Of a stretch of 64,000 nucleotides of DNA, positions 1 to 8,196 are shown in pieces. Every line of letters starts with the position of its first letter. The stretch's first letter is position 1. The DNA is from Qipengyuania vulgaris (lineage in GTDB: Bacteria; Pseudomonadota; Alphaproteobacteria; Sphingomonadales; Sphingomonadaceae). The notes under the pieces are model-generated. The model saw only the letters and a list, made by a program, of their open reading frames with translations, had not been told where the DNA came from and searched no databases. Location: NCBI RefSeq assembly GCF_009827325.1, contig NZ_WTYC01000003.1, positions 124,001-188,000 of the forward strand, in the 5' to 3' direction. Position numbers and translations under genes: made by a program.

Positions 1-78
1 ACGACAAGCTCTCTCTCGTCGCGCCGGCCCCCGAGCCGGGGCAGTGCTGCCTTTCGACAGTGCAGCAAAAGTAAGCAC

Positions 79-101
79 CACTCCGGATCCAGTCCGGGGT
101 G
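79..101. repeat. Intergenic palindrome of the CCGGA-n-TCCGG type
   Basis: Arms CACTCCGGA (79-87) and TCCGGGGTG (93-101) pair with a single mismatch around a 5-base loop. The sequence resembles a short palindromic element often scattered between alphaproteobacterial genes. It lies just downstream of ribF, where it could act as a hairpin at the transcript end, although no T-run follows. The first 70 bases of the window show no gene I can support. Confidence 0.4.
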
Positions 102-106
102 ACGGC

Positions 107-1033
107 TTAGGCGAGCAACCGCCGCGCTTCCTCGCAATCCTGTTCCATCTGCGCCACCAGCGCATCGAGCGAATCGAACTTCGCCTCGCCGCGCAGGAAA
201 TGGTGGAAGGCGACTTCGATCTCCTGCCCGTAGAGATCGCCGGAGAAATCGAAGAAATAGGGTTCGAGCAATTCCTTGGGCGGTTCGAACTGCGGGCGCA
301 CGCCGATATTGGCCGCGCCTTTCAGCTCCTGCCCCGTTGCCAGGATGCGCCCCGTCACCGCGTAGATCCCGTATTTCGGGCGCAGGTAACTCTCGATGGA
401 AAGGTTGGCGGTGGGATAGCCGATCTCGCGCCCGCGCTTGTCGCCATGTTCCACCACGCCACGAATGGCGAAGGGGCGGGTGAGGAGGCGCGCGGCTTCC
501 TGCGGGTCGCCTTCGCGCAGCGCATCGCGCACGCGGCTGGAGGATACGGGCTTGCCGCCATCCATGACCGGCTCGACCGCGCGGGCCTCGATCCCGACCT
601 CGTGGCCGAGTTCGACCAGTTTTTCGAAATTGCCGCCGCGCGCCTTTCCGAAGGTGAAATCGCCCCCCGTCGCGACGCCTTTCACGCCCAGCTTTTCGGC
701 GAGGAGTACGCGGACGAAATCCTCCGCCGTTGTCCTCGCCAATTCGCCGTCGAAGTGGAACACCAGCATCGCGGTCGCCCCGGCGGCGAGATAGAGTTCC
801 TGCCGCTGCTCCAGCGTGGTCAGGCGGAAGGGCGGCACATCGGGCTTGAAGAAACGCACCGGGTGCGGATCGAAGGTCGCGATGATGCTCGGCCGCCCCT
901 CGGCTCGGGCCCATTCGATCGCTTCGCGCGCCACCGCTAGGTGGCCGAGGTGGAAGCCGTCGAAATTGCCCAGCGCCACGATCGCACCGCGCAGCGATTC
1001 GGGGAGCGGGTCACGGTGGTCGAGGAACCTCAT
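107..1033 (-). CDS. ribF: Bifunctional riboflavin kinase / FAD synthetase
   Basis: Makes FMN from riboflavin and then FAD from FMN, in the cytoplasm. The 308-residue length is normal for the bifunctional enzyme. The N-terminal nucleotidyltransferase domain shows GNFDGFHLGH (about residues 22-31) and the SSSRVRDAL stretch. The C-terminal flavokinase domain shows GDKRGREIGYPTANL (about 197-211). It is the last gene of a leftward operon and its ATG overlaps the end of the M19 dipeptidase gene by 4 bases, so the two are probably translationally coupled. Nothing irregular is visible. Confidence 0.96.
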   Translation of the reverse strand: MRFLDHRDPLPESLRGAIVALGNFDGFHLGHLAVAREAIEWARAEGRPSIIATFDPHPVRFFKPDVPPFRLTTLEQRQELYLAAGATAMLVFHFDGELARTTAEDFVRVLLAEKLGVKGVATGGDFTFGKARGGNFEKLVELGHEVGIEARAVEPVMDGGKPVSSSRVRDALREGDPQEAARLLTRPFAIRGVVEHGDKRGREIGYPTANLSIESYLRPKYGIYAVTGRILATGQELKGAANIGVRPQFEPPKELLEPYFFDFSGDLYGQEIEVAFHHFLRGEAKFDSLDALVAQMEQDCEEARRLLA

Positions 1034-2211
1034 GGTTTTGCTCCCATGGGTTCGATCCCGGCGCTCAGCACGCGAAGCGCATTGCCGCCCATCGCGGCGC
1101 GGATTTCGCCCTCGGAAAAGCCTTCGTCCATTAGCGCCTGCGTCACCTGCGACAGTTCGCTGGTGTCGAAGCGAGTCGTGACCGAACCATCGAAATCGCT
1201 TCCGAGCGCGACATGTTCGATCCCCACCAAATCGCGGATATGGCGCATTGCGCTAGCCGTAGAGCGCGGCGAGGTGTCGCAGACGGCACCCGGCCAATAA
1301 CCCACTCCGATGATCCCGCCGGTAGCTGCGACCCCGCGAATTTGGTCGTCCGAAAGGTTGCGATTGACACCGCAGGTCGCCTGCACGCCGCCATGGCTGG
1401 AGACAACTGGGCGCCGCGCGATGGCGATGATGTCGGCGACGCAGGCCGGGCTGCAGTGCGCGATGTCGACCACCATGCCCATCTCTTCCATGCGCCGCAC
1501 GACGGCGCGCCCCTTGTTGGTAAGGCCCCCCTTCTCGGTGCCGTGCATCGAACCGGCAAGGTCATTGTCGAAGAAATGGGTGAGGCCCGCCATGCGGAAG
1601 CCGGCGTCGTATAGCCGTTCGAGATTGGCGCGGTCGCCTTCGAGATTGTGCAGACCTTCGATGGACAGCATCGCGCCGACGCCATCACGGCCACTTGCGC
1701 GGCGTCGAAGCAGCCGGTCGACATCTTCCGCGCCGTGAATCTGGAACAGTCCGTCGCGCTCGTCTTCCACCGCGCGGTCGAGCTTCTGCGCGTGCCAGAG
1801 CGAGCGTTCGAGCAGGCTGCCCCATGTCCGTAGCGGCTGGAGCTGGGCGATGACCAGCGGGGTGATGTTGTCGGTCTCGCCCGTGTTCGAATCGTAATTC
1901 TGTCCGCGGGGCGACTTGGTCACGCTGGAGAAGACCTGCAGTGCAACATTTCCGTCCCGCAGGCGCGGAAGGTCGACATGGCCGCGCGAGGCACGCTGGG
2001 TCATGTCGCGCTTCCACAGCAGCGTATCCGAATGCAGGTCGACGATCTGGAGGTCTGCGTGAAGGTCGCGCGCTTCCTGCGAGACCGCGATCAGCGGCTC
2101 GGCGTCGATCCGGTTGAGGTCACGCTCGACATATCCGGGCGCGATGGTGAAGAACGCGACCAGTGCCGCTATCACCAGCACGGCAATACCGATTCCGACC
2201 TTGCGCCTCAC
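1030..2211 (-). CDS. Membrane-anchored M19 family dipeptidase
   Basis: A 393-residue zinc dipeptidase of the renal dipeptidase family, which hydrolyses dipeptides. An N-terminal hydrophobic segment (about residues 6-26) probably anchors it on the periplasmic side. Family metal-ligand motifs are present: DLHSDTLLW near residue 58, SIEGLHNLEGD near 183, DIAHCSP near 250, the SSHGG segment near 272 and LGSDFDGSV near 336. It sits between folA and ribF with 4-base overlaps on both sides, although no metabolic link to folate or flavin synthesis is evident. The exact substrate cannot be read from sequence. Confidence 0.92.
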   Translation of the reverse strand: MRRKVGIGIAVLVIAALVAFFTIAPGYVERDLNRIDAEPLIAVSQEARDLHADLQIVDLHSDTLLWKRDMTQRASRGHVDLPRLRDGNVALQVFSSVTKSPRGQNYDSNTGETDNITPLVIAQLQPLRTWGSLLERSLWHAQKLDRAVEDERDGLFQIHGAEDVDRLLRRRASGRDGVGAMLSIEGLHNLEGDRANLERLYDAGFRMAGLTHFFDNDLAGSMHGTEKGGLTNKGRAVVRRMEEMGMVVDIAHCSPACVADIIAIARRPVVSSHGGVQATCGVNRNLSDDQIRGVAATGGIIGVGYWPGAVCDTSPRSTASAMRHIRDLVGIEHVALGSDFDGSVTTRFDTSELSQVTQALMDEGFSEGEIRAAMGGNALRVLSAGIEPMGAKP

Positions 2212-2705
2212 GCGCCTGTATCGCCGTTGCGAGTGTAGGTGAGGAAGGAATAGGCGGGCCTATCGCCTTCCGCTTCGAAGTCCTCGCGCGCGGTCTCTTT
2301 CCAGTCGGGTCCGAGCGGGGGCATGAAGACATCGCCGTCGAACTCGCGGTGGATTTCGGTCAGCTCGATCCGGTCCGCCAGCGGCATGAAGACATCGAAG
2401 ATCGCCGCGCCGCCGATCACTGCAACAGGATCATCGGTGTTCCGTGCCAGATCGAGCGCTTCATCGACATCGCGGGCGATTTCCGCCCCTGTCGAATCCC
2501 ACCGTTCCTTGCGCGTCAGCACGATATGGCGGCGGCCCGGCAACAGCCCCGGCAGGCTCTCGAACGTCTTGCGCCCCATGATCATGGGGCTGCCCATCGT
2601 CAGCGACTTGAACCGTTTCAGGTCGGCGGGAAGGTGCCAGGGCAGGCGGCCTTCCTTGCCGATCGCGCCATTGGCGGCGCGGGCATAGATCAGGAACAGG
2701 CTCAT
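2208..2705 (-). CDS. folA: Dihydrofolate reductase
   Basis: Reduces dihydrofolate to tetrahydrofolate with NADPH. The 165-residue length is typical of chromosomal FolA. Family motifs visible are the N-terminal IGKEGRLPWHLPADLKRFK stretch (the LPWHLP substrate loop), MIMGRKTFESLP near residue 43 and VIGGAAIFDVF near residue 96. It overlaps purK upstream and the dipeptidase downstream by 4 bases each, inside a leftward operon with purine-synthesis genes, so one-carbon and purine metabolism are co-expressed. Confidence 0.96.
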   Translation of the reverse strand: MSLFLIYARAANGAIGKEGRLPWHLPADLKRFKSLTMGSPMIMGRKTFESLPGLLPGRRHIVLTRKERWDSTGAEIARDVDEALDLARNTDDPVAVIGGAAIFDVFMPLADRIELTEIHREFDGDVFMPPLGPDWKETAREDFEAEGDRPAYSFLTYTRNGDTGA

Positions 2706-3769
2706 CCGCGGGTGTCGAGCGTGACCAGCGTCATGTGGCCCATCTTGCGGCCTTCGCTGGCCTCGGCCTTGCCGTAATCGTGCAGGTGGACCCGCGCATC
2801 GCCCAGCTTGGCATGGGCGCTGTCGATGTCGGCACCCAGGATGTTGCGCATCTCGACCGCAGCCGCGGTGGTGCGCGTGTCGCCCAGCGGCAATCCCGCG
2901 ACCGCGCGGATATGGTTCTCGAACTGGCTGGTCGCCGCGCCCTCGATCGTCCAGTGGCCCGAATTGTGCACGCGCGGAGCCATCTCGTTGAAGATCGGTC
3001 CATCGCGCGTGGCGAAGAATTCCAGCGTCAGCACACCGACATATTTGAGCGCGTCGGCGACCTTGCGCGCCAGCTCGCGCGCCTCGCCCACCTGCGCGGC
3101 GATCGCTTCGCCCGCGGGATAATAGGAGGCGGAAAGGATGCCGCCTTCGTGCACATTGCGGGCCGAATCCCAGAACCGGATTTCACCTTCGCGGCTGCGC
3201 ACCAGGATGACCGAGAATTCCGCCTCGAACTCGACGAAGGCCTCGTAGATGCAGGCCGCTTCGGGCATCCGCAGCCCTTCCGCATCGCGCAGGCTGCCGA
3301 TACGCCACTGGCCCTTGCCGTCATAGCCATCGCGGCGCGTCTTGAGAATGCCGGGAGCGCCCAGCCGGTCGACCGCGGCTTCGAGATCCTGGCTGGTATC
3401 CACTTTCGCATAGGCGGCGGGTCTGCCGCCGAGCCCTTCGACGAAGCGCTTCTCGTTGAGCCGGTCCTGCGCGGTTTCCAGCGCCAGCGGATCGGGAAAG
3501 ATCTTCGCCTGCTGGATAGCGCGCGCGGTGGTAACGGGCACGTTCTCGAACTCCCAGGTCACCACGTCGCAACGATCTGCAAAGGCGGCGAGGGCACTTG
3601 CATCGTCCCAGTCGGCAGTGATGAAATCCTCGCTCACCGCGCCGCTGACGTTATCGCCTTCGGGCGCATAGCTGACGCAGCGATAGCCCAGCTGCGCAGC
3701 ACTCGTCGCCATCATTCGGCCGAGCTGGCCGCCACCGAGGATGCCGATGGTGGACCCGCGTTTCCGCAT
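2702..3769 (-). CDS. purK: 5-(carboxyamino)imidazole ribonucleotide synthase
   Basis: ATP-grasp enzyme that carboxylates AIR with bicarbonate to give N5-CAIR, the substrate of PurE, in purine synthesis. The start chosen is the ATG at 3769, giving 355 residues beginning [20 protein letters not shown], the usual PurK start. The open frame continues upstream only because it runs inside purE. The protein carries the GILGGGQLGRM nucleotide-fold motif, the ATP-grasp lysine region LKTRRDGYDGKGQ near residue 144, and NEMAPRVHNSGHWT near residue 265. Its start overlaps the purE stop by one base. Confidence 0.96.
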   Translation of the reverse strand: MRKRGSTIGILGGGQLGRMMATSAAQLGYRCVSYAPEGDNVSGAVSEDFITADWDDASALAAFADRCDVVTWEFENVPVTTARAIQQAKIFPDPLALETAQDRLNEKRFVEGLGGRPAAYAKVDTSQDLEAAVDRLGAPGILKTRRDGYDGKGQWRIGSLRDAEGLRMPEAACIYEAFVEFEAEFSVILVRSREGEIRFWDSARNVHEGGILSASYYPAGEAIAAQVGEARELARKVADALKYVGVLTLEFFATRDGPIFNEMAPRVHNSGHWTIEGAATSQFENHIRAVAGLPLGDTRTTAAAVEMRNILGADIDSAHAKLGDARVHLHDYGKAEASEGRKMGHMTLVTLDTRG

Positions 3770-4263
3770 CAGTCTTCGGGCCTTTCGGTTACCGCGGCGC
3801 TGCGCGCCATGCGCCATTCCTTGAGGCGAAGGCTGAGCGCGGCATCGCCATTGGCGAGGATCGCGGCGGCGAGCAGTCCGGCATTGGTAGCGCCCGCTTC
3901 GCCGATGGCCAGAGTGCCGACCGGGACCCCGGCGGGCATCTGGACGATGGAAAGCAGGCTGTCCTGACCCGAAAGCGCCTTGGACTTCACCGGCACGCCC
4001 AGCACCGGGACGTGGGTCAGCGCCGCGATCATGCCGGGGAGGTGCGCAGCGCCGCCGGCTCCGGCGATGATGACGTGAAAGCCTTCCTTCTCCGCTGCCC
4101 TGGCGAACTCGTACATGCGTTCGGGCGTGCGATGCGCGGATACGATGCGGACATCGGCGGCGACGCCCAGCTCCTCGAGCACTTCGGCGGCGCATTTCAT
4201 GGTCGGCCAGTCGGACTGGCTGCCCATCACTATGGCAACCTTGGCGTCTCCCCCTTGGGCCAT
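3769..4263 (-). CDS. purE: N5-carboxyaminoimidazole ribonucleotide mutase
   Basis: Converts N5-CAIR from PurK into CAIR. At 164 residues it is a class I PurE, with the substrate-binding [10 protein letters not shown] (about 14-23), the [10 protein letters not shown] motif (about 42-51) and [12 protein letters not shown] (about 67-78). It precedes purK, sharing one base at the TGATG junction, and follows gpmA by a single base, so all three are likely on one transcript. Confidence 0.97.
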   Translation of the reverse strand: MAQGGDAKVAIVMGSQSDWPTMKCAAEVLEELGVAADVRIVSAHRTPERMYEFARAAEKEGFHVIIAGAGGAAHLPGMIAALTHVPVLGVPVKSKALSGQDSLLSIVQMPAGVPVGTLAIGEAGATNAGLLAAAILANGDAALSLRLKEWRMARSAAVTERPED

Positions 4264-4264
4264 C

Positions 4265-4951
4265 TCAGCTATCCTTCAGGTAATAGCGTTCGCCGGCGAC
4301 CTGCGTCCCGTCGAATTCATAGACGATCGGCTGGCCGGTCGGGATCTCGAGACCGGTGATCTCTTCATCCGATATGTTCGACAGGTGCTTGACCAGCGCC
4401 CGCAGGCTGTTGCCGTGGGCGGAAATGATCACCGTTTCGCCCTTGGCCAGCTGCGGCAGGATCGCCTCTTCCCAATAGGGCAGTACGCGTTCGATGGTGA
4501 GCTTGAGGCTTTCGGCGTGCGGCACGTCGATCCCGGCGTAGCGCGGGTCGTCCGACAGGTCGAACTCGCTGCCGGCCTCCATGTCCGGCGGCGGCACGTC
4601 GAAGCTGCGGCGCCAGATGTGAACCTGCTCGTCTCCGTGCCTGTCGCGCGTCTCCTGCTTGTCGAGACCGGTGAGGCCGCCATAGTGGCGCTCGTTCAGA
4701 TGCCAGTCGCGTGTCACAGGGATCCACAGCCGGTCGCATTCTTCGAGCGCGATATTGAGCGTCTTGATCGCGCGCTTCTGGACGGAAGTGAAGGCGATGG
4801 TGGGCAGCACGCCCTTGGCTTGCATCAGCCGGCCCGCTTCGCGCGCCTCTTCTTCGCCCTTTTCGGTCAGGTCGACATCCCACCAGCCGGTGAAGCGGTT
4901 GGCGAGGTTCCACTCGCTCTGGCCGTGGCGAACGAGGATCAGCTTCGACAT
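4265..4951 (-). CDS. gpmA: 2,3-bisphosphoglycerate-dependent phosphoglycerate mutase
   Basis: Interconverts 3- and 2-phosphoglycerate in glycolysis. The 228-residue length fits the dPGM family. It shows the phospho-histidine motif [10 protein letters not shown] (about 6-15), the conserved [17 protein letters not shown] region (about 83-99) and a second catalytic histidine in [15 protein letters not shown] (about 178-192). It is followed within one base by purE. Placement of a glycolytic enzyme ahead of purE-purK is unusual outside this bacterial group but shows no sign of disruption. Confidence 0.95.
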   Translation of the reverse strand: MSKLILVRHGQSEWNLANRFTGWWDVDLTEKGEEEAREAGRLMQAKGVLPTIAFTSVQKRAIKTLNIALEECDRLWIPVTRDWHLNERHYGGLTGLDKQETRDRHGDEQVHIWRRSFDVPPPDMEAGSEFDLSDDPRYAGIDVPHAESLKLTIERVLPYWEEAILPQLAKGETVIISAHGNSLRALVKHLSNISDEEITGLEIPTGQPIVYEFDGTQVAGERYYLKDS

Positions 4952-4985
4952 GGTTACTCCGGTTTTCCCCTAGGAGCACTGCGCG

Positions 4986-5129
4986 TTAGCGGCGCGTATC
5001 GTGCTTGGAAAGGCCTGTATCGTCCGATTCGCGTATTTCGCGGGTCTGGGCTTTCCTGCGGCGCAGGTTCTCGCGAAGTTTCGCGGCGAGCCGCTCTTCG
5101 CGGGTCATCTTGTCGTCTGCAGCGGTCAT
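4986..5129 (-). CDS. Small highly charged protein of unknown function
   Basis: A 47-residue frame read leftward from the ATG at 5129 to TAA at 4988-4986. It begins MTAADDKMTREERLAAKLRE and continues with a basic run (NLRRRKAQTRE) and an acidic-to-basic tail. It looks like a single amphipathic helix rich in Arg, Lys, Glu and Asp. It lies 34 bases upstream of gpmA on the same strand, and small proteins of this kind often precede such operons in sphingomonads. I do not recognise a named family. The same bases also hold a longer arginine-rich frame (4954-5220), which looks like a shadow. Confidence 0.62.
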   Translation of the reverse strand: MTAADDKMTREERLAAKLRENLRRRKAQTREIRESDDTGLSKHDTRR

Positions 5130-5242
5130 CGCGCAACCTTTCGCGAAATTCGGCTGCCGCCGCAAGCGAAGGTTGACTTATGCGCCGTCTCTGCCAATAG
5201 CGCGCGCCTCCACCCCGCACGGCCTTCCGGCGGGCACAGTGT

Positions 5243-5317
5243 GCTGCTGTAGCTCAGTGGTAGAGCGCACCCTTGGTAAGGGTGAGGCCGGGAGTTCAAT
5301 CCTCCCCAGCAGCACCA
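5243..5317 (+). tRNA. tRNA-Thr (anticodon GGT)
   Basis: A 75-base cloverleaf including an encoded CCA end. The acceptor stem GCTGCTG (5243-5249) pairs with CAGCAGC (5307-5313), the D-arm is AGCTCAGTGGTAGAGC, the anticodon loop reads CTTGGTAAG with anticodon GGT, and the T-arm is GGGAGTTCAATCCTCCC. The gene is intact. Its 3' part, from the anticodon arm onward, is the left copy of the direct repeat bounding the genomic island, so this tRNA served as the integration target. Confidence 0.97.
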
Positions 5318-5320
5318 TTT
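5271..5320. other. Left attachment site (att core, 50-bp repeat copy 1)
   Basis: This stretch is identical over 50 bases to 37405-37454, running from CCTTGGTAAGG of the tRNA-Thr anticodon arm through the CCA end plus three T. The flanks differ at once on both sides (C versus A on the left, T versus C on the right). This is the copy that keeps the tRNA gene whole. Confidence 0.93.
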
Positions 5321-5351
5321 TTCAAGCACTTCGCATGTGCGACCGTCTAAT

Positions 5352-5369
5352 CCATGAAAATTCCATGAA
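5352..5369. repeat. Candidate arm-type integrase site, left copy
   Basis: CCATGAAAATTCCATGAA lies 32 bases inside the left core. The same 18-mer with one change occurs at 37291-37308 inside the right end. Each copy is itself two TCCATGAAA-like half-units. Similar short paired repeats serve as arm sites for tyrosine recombinases, and that role is inferred here. Confidence 0.55.
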
Positions 5370-5546
5370 GTTGGCTATCCCGGTCGCCCGTTGGGAGGAG
5401 AACCATGATTCGCTGCTGATTCAGCAACCCAGCGGCAATCTCTAAGCCTTCCGAGGTAAAGTCATCAGACGTTGCCGACGTGATTTCGCTATCTAAGGGG
5501 ACGGGCAGCTAGCAATAAGTCTGCTGGCACATTTTAGGAACAGCCC

Positions 5547-6599
5547 TCACTCTTCCTCAAGCTCAGCTACACGCTTCAAAATTGCCCGCTTGTGCTTGAA
5601 GATATCTACCGGCCCCATAACGCCTTCCCGGGCTTCATCCTTTCCGCTGAATAGCCCCAGATAGCGCGAGGTAGGACTATTGAAATGCATCCGTGCAATC
5701 GTACGCCGGTTGTTATCGTCCAGGAGGATCGCGCAGTAGGACTTAGCGTCTCGCATCACCACGCGAGAGGGGTCGACCTTCTCTGCACAAATGGCCCGGA
5801 TGATGTTGAAACCCTCAATCTCTACGTCTGTAGTCTCGACCGCGCCTTGATCGACCTCAGCCATTTGATGGTCTGGTTCGTCACTGCCCCCGCTAATCGC
5901 CTTCTCAAGTCGCTGGTGGACTCCATCCCTAATCAACGAACCGTAGGCTTGGGTAATAGCTGACCGGAACCGGTCCCTAACACCTTTAGTGATGATCCCA
6001 TCATGCAGCCGGCCGGCGATGATTTTCACAAGATCGTCCGAAGGCTCACCGAACTCCTTGCGGAGCTCTGCCAAAACTTCAGACTGAAGCTTTAGCGCTC
6101 CGGCATGTGAGACGATCCGAGCAAGATCGAAGTCAGCGCGCTGGAAAGTTGCAAGTGTTCGAAGATCAGAGGCTTTGTAGTTATCCAGATCGAATGTGAA
6201 GAACGGTCGATCGTCCATCATGTTGGTTTTCTCGGCATCCGTGAAGAACCGATAGACGACGCCATTCGTCAGCAGGGCAAGTCGCGCATCGGTGGCTGCG
6301 AAATACCGATAGAGCTGGCTAGCATGTTTAATCGAAAGATCGCCGTTGGCAGGTTTGCATTCCACGAGGATCTTGATCTCGCCGCCTACGCAGATACCGT
6401 AGTCGACCTTCTCGCCCTTCTTCGTGCCAACATCGCAGGTAAACTCTGGCACAACTTCGTCTGGGTCAAAGATGTTGTATCCGAGCGCCCTGAGGAACGG
6501 CAGAACAAGCGTAGTCTTAGCGGCTTCTTCAGTGGCGAGCTTTTCGCGGTGCTTCCGTAAAGTTGCTTGCAGTTCTGCGATGCTGGCTTCGATTTCCAT
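5547..6599 (-). CDS. Stand-alone HsdR-N-like (PD-(D/E)XK) nuclease-domain protein
   Basis: A 350-residue protein resembling the N-terminal nuclease domain of type I restriction subunits but without helicase motifs. It starts with a coiled-coil-like helix (about 5-25). The nuclease core follows: KVDYGIC near residue 65 and ILVECKPAN near 76, giving the Asp and Glu-X-Lys of the fold, then HASQLYRYF near 92, matching the Gln-xxx-Tyr motif of type I R subunits. The C-terminal third is unassigned and may bind nucleic acid. No hsdM or hsdS lies nearby. A defence or DNA-processing role is inferred from fold and island location only. Confidence 0.75.
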   Translation of the reverse strand: MEIEASIAELQATLRKHREKLATEEAAKTTLVLPFLRALGYNIFDPDEVVPEFTCDVGTKKGEKVDYGICVGGEIKILVECKPANGDLSIKHASQLYRYFAATDARLALLTNGVVYRFFTDAEKTNMMDDRPFFTFDLDNYKASDLRTLATFQRADFDLARIVSHAGALKLQSEVLAELRKEFGEPSDDLVKIIAGRLHDGIITKGVRDRFRSAITQAYGSLIRDGVHQRLEKAISGGSDEPDHQMAEVDQGAVETTDVEIEGFNIIRAICAEKVDPSRVVMRDAKSYCAILLDDNNRRTIARMHFNSPTSRYLGLFSGKDEAREGVMGPVDIFKHKRAILKRVAELEEE

Positions 6600-6743
6600 T
6601 AGTTCCCCCCGGTGTTTGTGAAGGAAGCTAATAGATGAGGTAGCTTCGTCAATCGGTTAACGAACTTTGAGGCTGACAATGTTCTGCTGCGGGCGGCTGG
6701 TACGGATGATTGAGGGGCGGGCCGAGACCCACCCCTCTCCGGC

Positions 6744-6932
6744 TTAGACCGGGCGAAGGCCAGTGATATGGCCACCCCGCTTTCCAGTGTTGACCTCAGA
6801 AATTCGGCCTTGGTTGATGCCAAAGTCCGCCGCGATATCGTGTTGCATCTCGCCTAGGCGAAGACGATCCCAGATGGCGCGAATCGTTTCATCGGTTAGT
6901 TTGGCGCGGTTGCGCCCTTCTTTGCGTGCCAT
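6744..6932 (-). CDS. Small helix-turn-helix protein
   Basis: A 62-residue protein beginning MARKEGRNRAKLTDETIRAI. The ATG at 6932 was chosen because AGAGG sits nine bases upstream; a GTG 24 bases earlier is possible. Residues about 16-45 (AIWDRLRLGEMQHDIAADFG followed by INQGRISEVNTGK) form a helix-turn-helix of the kind used in small DNA-binding regulators. It lies 144 bases upstream of the nuclease gene in the same direction, so it may regulate or accompany it. No specific family can be named. Confidence 0.7.
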   Translation of the reverse strand: MARKEGRNRAKLTDETIRAIWDRLRLGEMQHDIAADFGINQGRISEVNTGKRGGHITGLRPV

Positions 6933-7002
6933 AGTATTACCTCTTTGGTCTGGCACGACGCAGAGGCTTGACGAAGGCTTTCAGTCAGCGCAGATAGTGC
7001 GC

Positions 7003-7093
7003 GTCAGGTTACCTCAGCTTCGCGCCCCCACGACCGGTTTTGCGAAGCTCTCCTGATCTGAAAGCCCAGCGTCCTACCGCTGGGCTTTCGTCT
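7003..7093 (+). ncRNA. Candidate small RNA with intrinsic terminator
   Basis: A promoter-like pair TTGACG (6968-6973) and CAGATA (6991-6996) with 17-base spacing would start RNA near 7003. Downstream there is an internal stem AGCTTCGC...GCGAAGCT (about 7016-7049), then a strong terminator at 7060-7089 followed by GTCTTTT. No + strand protein gene ends before this terminator, and the genes to the left read the other way. The transcript would be about 90 bases. No known RNA family is recognised, so this is inferred from structure alone. Confidence 0.4.
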
Positions 7094-7094
7094 T
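7060..7094 (+). terminator. Rho-independent terminator
   Basis: Perfect 12-bp arms GAAAGCCCAGCG (7060-7071) and CGCTGGGCTTTC (7078-7089) enclose a 6-base loop and are followed by GTCTTTT. It ends rightward transcription, although no rightward gene lies upstream. Confidence 0.75.
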
Positions 7095-7449
7095 TTCAGG
7101 ACAGACCCCGACATGATTCCGCGACTCACCGCCAGAGTCGAGGGGGTTCGATAGTTACCCAGCGTTTATCCCCAAACGAGAGCCGTTGAACAAGCTGGCG
7201 GACCTATTAAAGTGCCACGTAATCTAGGCGCTGGTGCGGCGGCTCTGGGGCCGTAAGCGGAATATCCGTTTTGCAACGCAAAAACGCTGGTAGCGGACGC
7301 TATTCCCACCTCTGCAGCAAACGATCGCGACTTGAGCGGCAACGTTTTCGTTATCTCAAGGTCACCGAATTTTAATATTGCTTACTAGCTTCCCGATAAA
7401 CTAGCCATGCTAAGTCGAGCTGTTAAAAGCGGCTCAAGGGGGGCAATAC

Positions 7450-8196
7450 ATGAAATTATTGGCACAATGGGTCGCATTAGCGATCGCATCACTGGCGTTC
7501 GCGCTAACTCCTGTTCACGCGCAAGAGCGTTCAGCCGTAAAACAAGGCTTCGAGCTTGTAGCTCAAAGCGGAAAGCGCATCTTGGTCTTTCGACCGTCTG
7601 TTAGCGTCGGATCTCAGTCCACCGGCGGGATGTTTGAACCGAACGCGGAGTGGACAGAGCAGGCGAAATCCAACATCCAGGTAGCGCTCGAAGACCTTCA
7701 ATCTCGGCTGGGCAACGAGGTCATCGTTGCACCCGAGGCATACGGTAAAGACGCGCAAGCGGTCGAGGAACACATGGCCCTCTTCGCAGCTGTCTCACAG
7801 GCAGTCATCGAGTACCAGTTCTTCGTCGGAAACCGCCTGCCCACGAAGAAGCGCGACAACAAGGACAACGTCTTCGACTGGTCGTTGGGAGACGGGGTGT
7901 CGAGGCTGCCCGGGGCCAAGAGCGCGGACTACGCTTTGTTCATCTACAACAAGGACGCTTACGGCTCGACTGGGCGCAAGATCTTACAGGCGGTTGCTCT
8001 TCTTGGGCCGGGTATCGCGGTGAAATCTGGAGAGCACGTGGGCTACGCAGGTCTTGTCGATCTGCGGACTGGTGACCTGCTTTGGCTCAACGCCGATGCC
8101 GCCATGGGAGGCGATGTCCGCGAGATCGACGGTTCGCAAAAACGAGTTCGGCAGTTGCTCGAAGAATTCCCTGGTAGCGATATCGGGAAAGAGTGA
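7450..8196 (+). CDS. Exported protein of unknown function, first gene of an M48 protease cassette
   Basis: A 248-residue protein with a clear signal peptide (hydrophobic residues about 5-22, then PVHAQ as likely cleavage site). AAGGGGGG lies seven bases before the ATG. The mature part has no motif I recognise. It contains a GKRILVFRPSVSVGS stretch, a central helical region, and a C-terminal half with LGPGIAVKSGEHVGYAGLVD and a DLLWLN segment, reminiscent of lipoproteins that report a strand-rich domain. Its stop overlaps the start of the M48 protease gene, so it probably works with that enzyme in the periplasm or outer membrane. Confidence 0.75.
   Translation: MKLLAQWVALAIASLAFALTPVHAQERSAVKQGFELVAQSGKRILVFRPSVSVGSQSTGGMFEPNAEWTEQAKSNIQVALEDLQSRLGNEVIVAPEAYGKDAQAVEEHMALFAAVSQAVIEYQFFVGNRLPTKKRDNKDNVFDWSLGDGVSRLPGAKSADYALFIYNKDAYGSTGRKILQAVALLGPGIAVKSGEHVGYAGLVDLRTGDLLWLNADAAMGGDVREIDGSQKRVRQLLEEFPGSDIGKE

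Larger units (their letters stand above)
6933..7449. other. Intergenic region with a candidate sRNA and an upstream promoter region
   Basis: This 517-bp gap holds a promoter-hairpin-terminator arrangement at 6968-7093 that serves no visible protein gene (see separate entries). The rest (7096-7449) is AT-rich near its right end (TTTTAATATTGCTTACTAGC around 7370) and probably carries the promoter of the exported-protein operon starting at 7450. No other coding frame is convincing. Confidence 0.5.

Noticed and set aside
2735..3967. 410-residue rightward frame
   Set aside because: Antisense to purK and purE; no start context or recognisable motif.
4954..5220. Arginine-rich 88-residue leftward frame
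   Set aside because: Composition is that of a shifted frame over GC-rich DNA; the 47-residue frame from 5129 has a better start and charge pattern.
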